Of a DNA stretch of 64,000 nucleotides, positions 60,461-64,000 are shown in pieces. Numbering within the stretch: position 1 is the first letter of the stretch; each line of letters opens with the position of its first letter. Below the pieces are notes generated by a model. The model ran no database searches. It was not told the origin of the DNA and was given only the letters and a program-made list of their open reading frames with translations. Where the stretch lies: NCBI GenBank assembly GCA_027943335.1, contig BSBK01002161.1:1185001-1249000 (forward strand), in the 5' to 3' direction. Source of the stretch: Chamaecyparis obtusa. Its lineage: Eukaryota > Streptophyta > Pinopsida > Cupressales > Cupressaceae. Position numbers and translations under genes: made by a program.

Positions 60461-63400
60461 TTCACAAGAAGACATAAGGACATATTGGATTATAGATAGC
60501 GGTTGTTCACATCACATGACCGGTGATAAAGACAAATTTGTTCATCTGGACAATTACAATGGTGGTATGGTTAGATTTGGAGACAACACTCCTAAACCTA
60601 TCATTGGTAGAGGATCTATTACATTGGATGGAAAGAACAAAACTGATGATGTTCTTTATGTAGATGGCTTGTAGCATAACCTTCTTAGTGTTGGACAATT
60701 GCTTGAAAAAGGTTATAGATTGGAGTTCAAACATAACAAATGCATCATTAACAACAAGGATGGTGTAATAATTGCATCAGGTTCAAAGACTAAAGGTAAT
60801 GTTTTTTAGCTTAATTCAAAAGCAAGTTGTTTTGTTGCTAAAGTAGATGATAGTTGGCTATGGCATAAAAGACTATGTCATATCAATTTTGATAACATAG
60901 TAAAGATAAGCAATGTAAAGGCAGTAAGAGATCTACCTAGAATAGAAAAGTCAGATGATACTATTTTTAGGGAATGTGTGATGGGAAAACATGTGAGGAA
61001 TTAATTCAGAAGAAAGAATAATTTAGTAGAGAACAAGTTGGATCTAATTCATACAGACCTATGTGGACCAACTCAAACAAGATCATACTATGGTGAAAGG
61101 TATTTCATTTTGTTTGTTGATGATTATTCTAGAATGATGTGGGTTGCATTCTTGAAAGATAAGTCAGAAGCATTTGAGAAGTTCAAAATATTCAAACCTA
61201 AGGTTGAGAATGAATTTGGACCAAAAATAAAGTGTCTAAGATTGGATAAAGGAGGAGAATTCACCTCTGATAGATTCTATGTGTACTGCGGAGAACATGG
61301 CATAAAGAGACAATTGAGTGTACCTAGAACCCTCAGTAGAATGGGATTATAGAGAGAAGGAATAGGATCATCCTTGATACAATGTGCACCATCATGATTG
61401 AAGGAAATGTTGCACACACCTATTGGAGAGATGCAGTCAATACAACAGTCTATACCATCAATAGAATACAATTGAGGCCTGGCACGGATAAGACACCTTA
61501 TGAGCTATGGTTTGGTAATGTTCCCACAGTGAAATACTTTAGAATCTTTGGAAGCAAGTGCTACATCAAGAGGGATGAATCAATAGGTAATTTTGATGCA
61601 AGAATTGATGAAGGCATTTTTTTTGGTTACTCTACTAAAATTAAAGCTTATAATTGTTTTAGCTTGAGATTGAAGAAGATCATTGAAAGTGCTCATGTTA
61701 AGATTGATGAAAAGTTTATGGTTCAAGAAATATATCATGATTATGTACCTATGATTGAAGAAGAACCCATTCCTTCCACTAGTGAGATAGTTGTTGAAGA
61801 GATGTTTGACAGTATTAATGTAATGTTCAATGACCCTGAAACAATTGAAGAAGAAACTCAGAAGGAAGATGAGTCAGTATCACCTAAAGTTCTAAAGTAT
61901 ACATCTAGATATCACTCTAAGGATGACATCATTGGAGATCAGAGTGGAAAAGTCACAGCAAGATCAAAAGCAAAGAGTTTAGCAATCAATGAAGTGGTAT
62001 GTTTACTATCTCAGATAGAACCTTTAAGTGTTGAAGAAGCATGTAATGATTCATATTGGCATGATTCTATGAAAGAGGAACTAGATTAGATTATCAAGAA
62101 TGATACTTGGGAATTGATCCCAAGACCTAGTGATAAAAATGTGATTGGAACAAAGTGGATATTCATAAATAAGATGAATGAAGATGGTACAGTAGTAAGG
62201 AATAAAGCAAGGTTAGTATGCAAGGGTTATGGGCAAAGAGAAGGTATTGATTATTTAGACACATTTGCACCTATGAGAAGATTAGAAGCTATCAAGTTGT
62301 TTCTAGCTTATGCAACATTCAAAAAATTCAAAGTTTATTAGATGGATTTTAAGTCAGCATTCTTGAATGGAGAGTTAAAAGAAGAAGTATAAATTGAGTA
62401 GCCAGAAGGATTCACCTTATCAGACAAACCTGATATGGTATACAGATTGAAGAAAACCCTCTATGGACTTAAGCAAGCCCCTATAGCTTGGTATGAGAGA
62501 CTTGATGGATATCTAACAAAAATTGGATTAAAGAAAGGAGCAGCAGATTGTAATTTGTTTATCAGAAAAACATCTAAACGTTTACTACTTGTGGCTATAT
62601 GTTTTGATAACATTATCTTTGGGGGTAATGAAAAACTTAGTGCAAAATTTTCTAAGGAGATGCAAAGCGATTTTGAGATGAGCATGATTGGACCTATCAA
62701 ATATTTTTTGGGATTAAATGTGCAGCAAATAGAGAAAGGTATTTTCATTAATCAGTCTAAGTATGTGAAAGAAATATTGAAGAAATTCAAGATGGATGAG
62801 TGCAAACCAGTGGGTACTCCTATGATAACAGGATGAAAGCTTACAAAAGAAGATGATTCTCCAATAGTAGATACAACATTGTACAAGTCTATGATTGGAA
62901 AAATCATATATCTTACTCAAACTAGACCTGATATTTCTAATGCAATTGGCATAATTGGAAGATTTGCAATAGAGCCTAAAGAAAGTCACCTCATGGAAGT
63001 AGAAAGAATATTCAGATACTTGCAAGGCACTATAGATTATGGTTTATGGTATCCCAAATTAGAGAATGTTGAGCTTCATGTATATACAGATGCAGATTGG
63101 GTAGGATGCATTGATGATAGAAAGAGTACATCTAGTGGAGCAGTGTTTCTTGGTGACAAACTTGTCACTTGGACAAGCAAGAAGAAAAATTGTATTTTTT
63201 AGTCAATAGCAGAAGTAGAGTATGTTGCACTAGCCTTGAATTGTTCTACAATTGTTTGGATCAAATAGATGATAAAGGATTTTAGAATTCAGATTGATTA
63301 TCCTATTGTTATTCATTGTGATAACACTAGCACTATCAACATGTCAAAGAATCCTATGATGCATGCAAAAACAAAGCACATAGAGATTGAGTATCACTTC

Positions 63401-63553
63401 CTAAGAGAGAAAGTAACAGAGAAAGAAGTCAAATTGGATTATGTGAGTACAAAGTAACAACTAGAAGATATATTCACAAAGCCTTTACCAAATGAAACTT
63501 TTGAGTATCTCAGGGAGAAGCTGGGAGTAATTCCCTTCCCTGATTCTGCTTAG
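60461..63553 (+). pseudogene. pol: Copia Pol of element J
   Basis: Protease WIIDSGCSHHMTGD near 60486. Integrase: CHINFDNIVKIS, DLIHTDLCGPTQTRSYYGER, FVDDYSRMMWVAF, CLRLDKGGEF; the segment with the catalytic Glu is lost at a stop and frame change near 61350. Reverse transcriptase: NKARLVCKGYGQREGIDYLD, YGLKQAPIAWYERL; the active site reads C-F-D-N-I-I-F-G, so the second Asp of the usual Y-V-D-D is Asn. RNase H: DADWVGCIDDRKSTSSGAVF and HCDNTSTINMSKNP. About fifteen stops, mostly TAG, several at conserved Gln positions (V-Y-Q-M-D, E-Q-P). Confidence 0.92.
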
Positions 63554-63901
63554 AGAAAGAAGAAAAAGCATCAGTCCTTAGTGACTAATGGAAGGTTGAC
63601 TACTCTACTTCAGGAGTAGTACTAGAGATAAAATGTTTTGGTGACCTTTTCCATTGATGTCAAAGGGGGAGTAGTATATAGTCATGAAAAATAGTATCAA
63701 AGGGGGAGCACACACAGAAGCAAGGAGTAGTATTCAGTTATGGAAGCAGTTCAGTTGAGAAAATGGAGGATGTTGAAGAATATTGCAGCAGATGGAGGAT
63801 TCATCCTTGTGGGACTTTTGATGAGGAAATGGAGAATGTTATAAAAGAATTGGTTAGTTGGATTGGTGGTTTTTTTCATTCCATATGTTGCCATCAATGC
63901 C

Positions 63902-63913
63902 AAAGGGGGAGAT
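63902..63913 (+). other. Polypurine tract of element J
   Basis: AAAGGGGGAGAT before TGTTGG. Extra copies of AAAGGGGGAG lie near 63663 and 63699. Confidence 0.85.
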
Positions 63914-64000
63914 TGTTGGAGATTTGCCAACAAGCCAGTGCTGACTGTATGTTTGTCATGGATGAAAACATATGGTAAGTAGCATGCATGGAGGACTTAT
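63914..64000 (+). repeat. 3' LTR of element J, first 87 bp
   Basis: TGTTGGAGATTTGCCAACAAGCC matches the start of the 5' LTR at 58093 with a few changes; the rest is beyond the window. Confidence 0.92.

Larger units (their letters stand above)
58093..64000 (+). mobile_element. Element J: Ty1/copia retrotransposon, 3' LTR cut by window end
   Basis: 5' LTR 58093-59403, primer site, gag-pol 59461-63553, a 3' untranslated stretch (63554-63901) with two extra polypurine-like motifs, a polypurine tract, and the first 87 bases of the 3' LTR (63914-64000). The left five bases are GGAAG (58088-58092). The 200 bases between I and J are unremarkable. Confidence 0.93.

Noticed and set aside
1..64000. UAG used as a sense codon for Gln
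   Set aside because: The TAG excess is explained by CAG to TAG decay in methylated plant repeats; frames also carry frameshifts and other stops.

Overview
This window is gene-poor, AT-rich nuclear DNA from a plant with a large, repeat-filled genome. Every recognisable coding sequence is a transposable element: Ty1/copia gag-pol with tRNA-iMet primer sites, Ty3/gypsy-like gag pieces with TGGCACCCACC primer sites, and one plant L1-type LINE. I cannot name the species; the density of nested, decayed LTR elements would fit a conifer or another large-genome seed plant. All coding sequences are interrupted by stop codons, so I call them pseudogenes.

Left block (1-22351) is a nested stack. The base is a minus-strand copia element (A) whose 5' LTR is 20965-22351 and whose gag is split. 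A plus-strand gypsy-type element without pol (B, 11618-20489) sits inside that gag. A minus-strand gypsy element (C, 5' LTR 10013-10971) sits in the protease codons of A. A plus-strand non-autonomous copia-like element (D, 3' LTR 5116-6132) sits inside the gag of C.

Middle block (22352-27575) has no LTR element. It holds two oppositely oriented copies of a small TIR transposon (about 23385-23841 and 24987-25414). These flank a roughly 500-base CpG-rich stretch that may be the 5' end of a gene on the minus strand. A short tandem array built on the transposon end sits beside the second copy, which contains a poly-C tract.

Right-centre block (27576-49065) is one minus-strand gypsy-like element (E) with LTRs of about 2.3 kb and GTTGT target-site duplications. 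It was hit by three later insertions: a full-length LINE (F, 27969-34100, 18-bp duplication), a solo LTR (G, 35462-36793) and a complete non-autonomous element (H, 37716-44869, GAATG duplication) of the same family as D. Right block (50167-64000) has two plus-strand copia elements: I (50167-57892, complete, GGGGA duplication) and J (58093 to beyond the window).

The most unusual feature is the D/H family. It keeps LTRs, an iMet-type primer site, a polypurine tract and a coiled-coil/four-zinc-knuckle gag remnant. In place of protease, integrase and reverse transcriptase it carries a conserved frame of about 1031 codons of unknown function, preceded by a small ORF. The protein sequence is conserved between two diverged copies. 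The family probably depends on autonomous copia elements such as J for its enzymes (inference).
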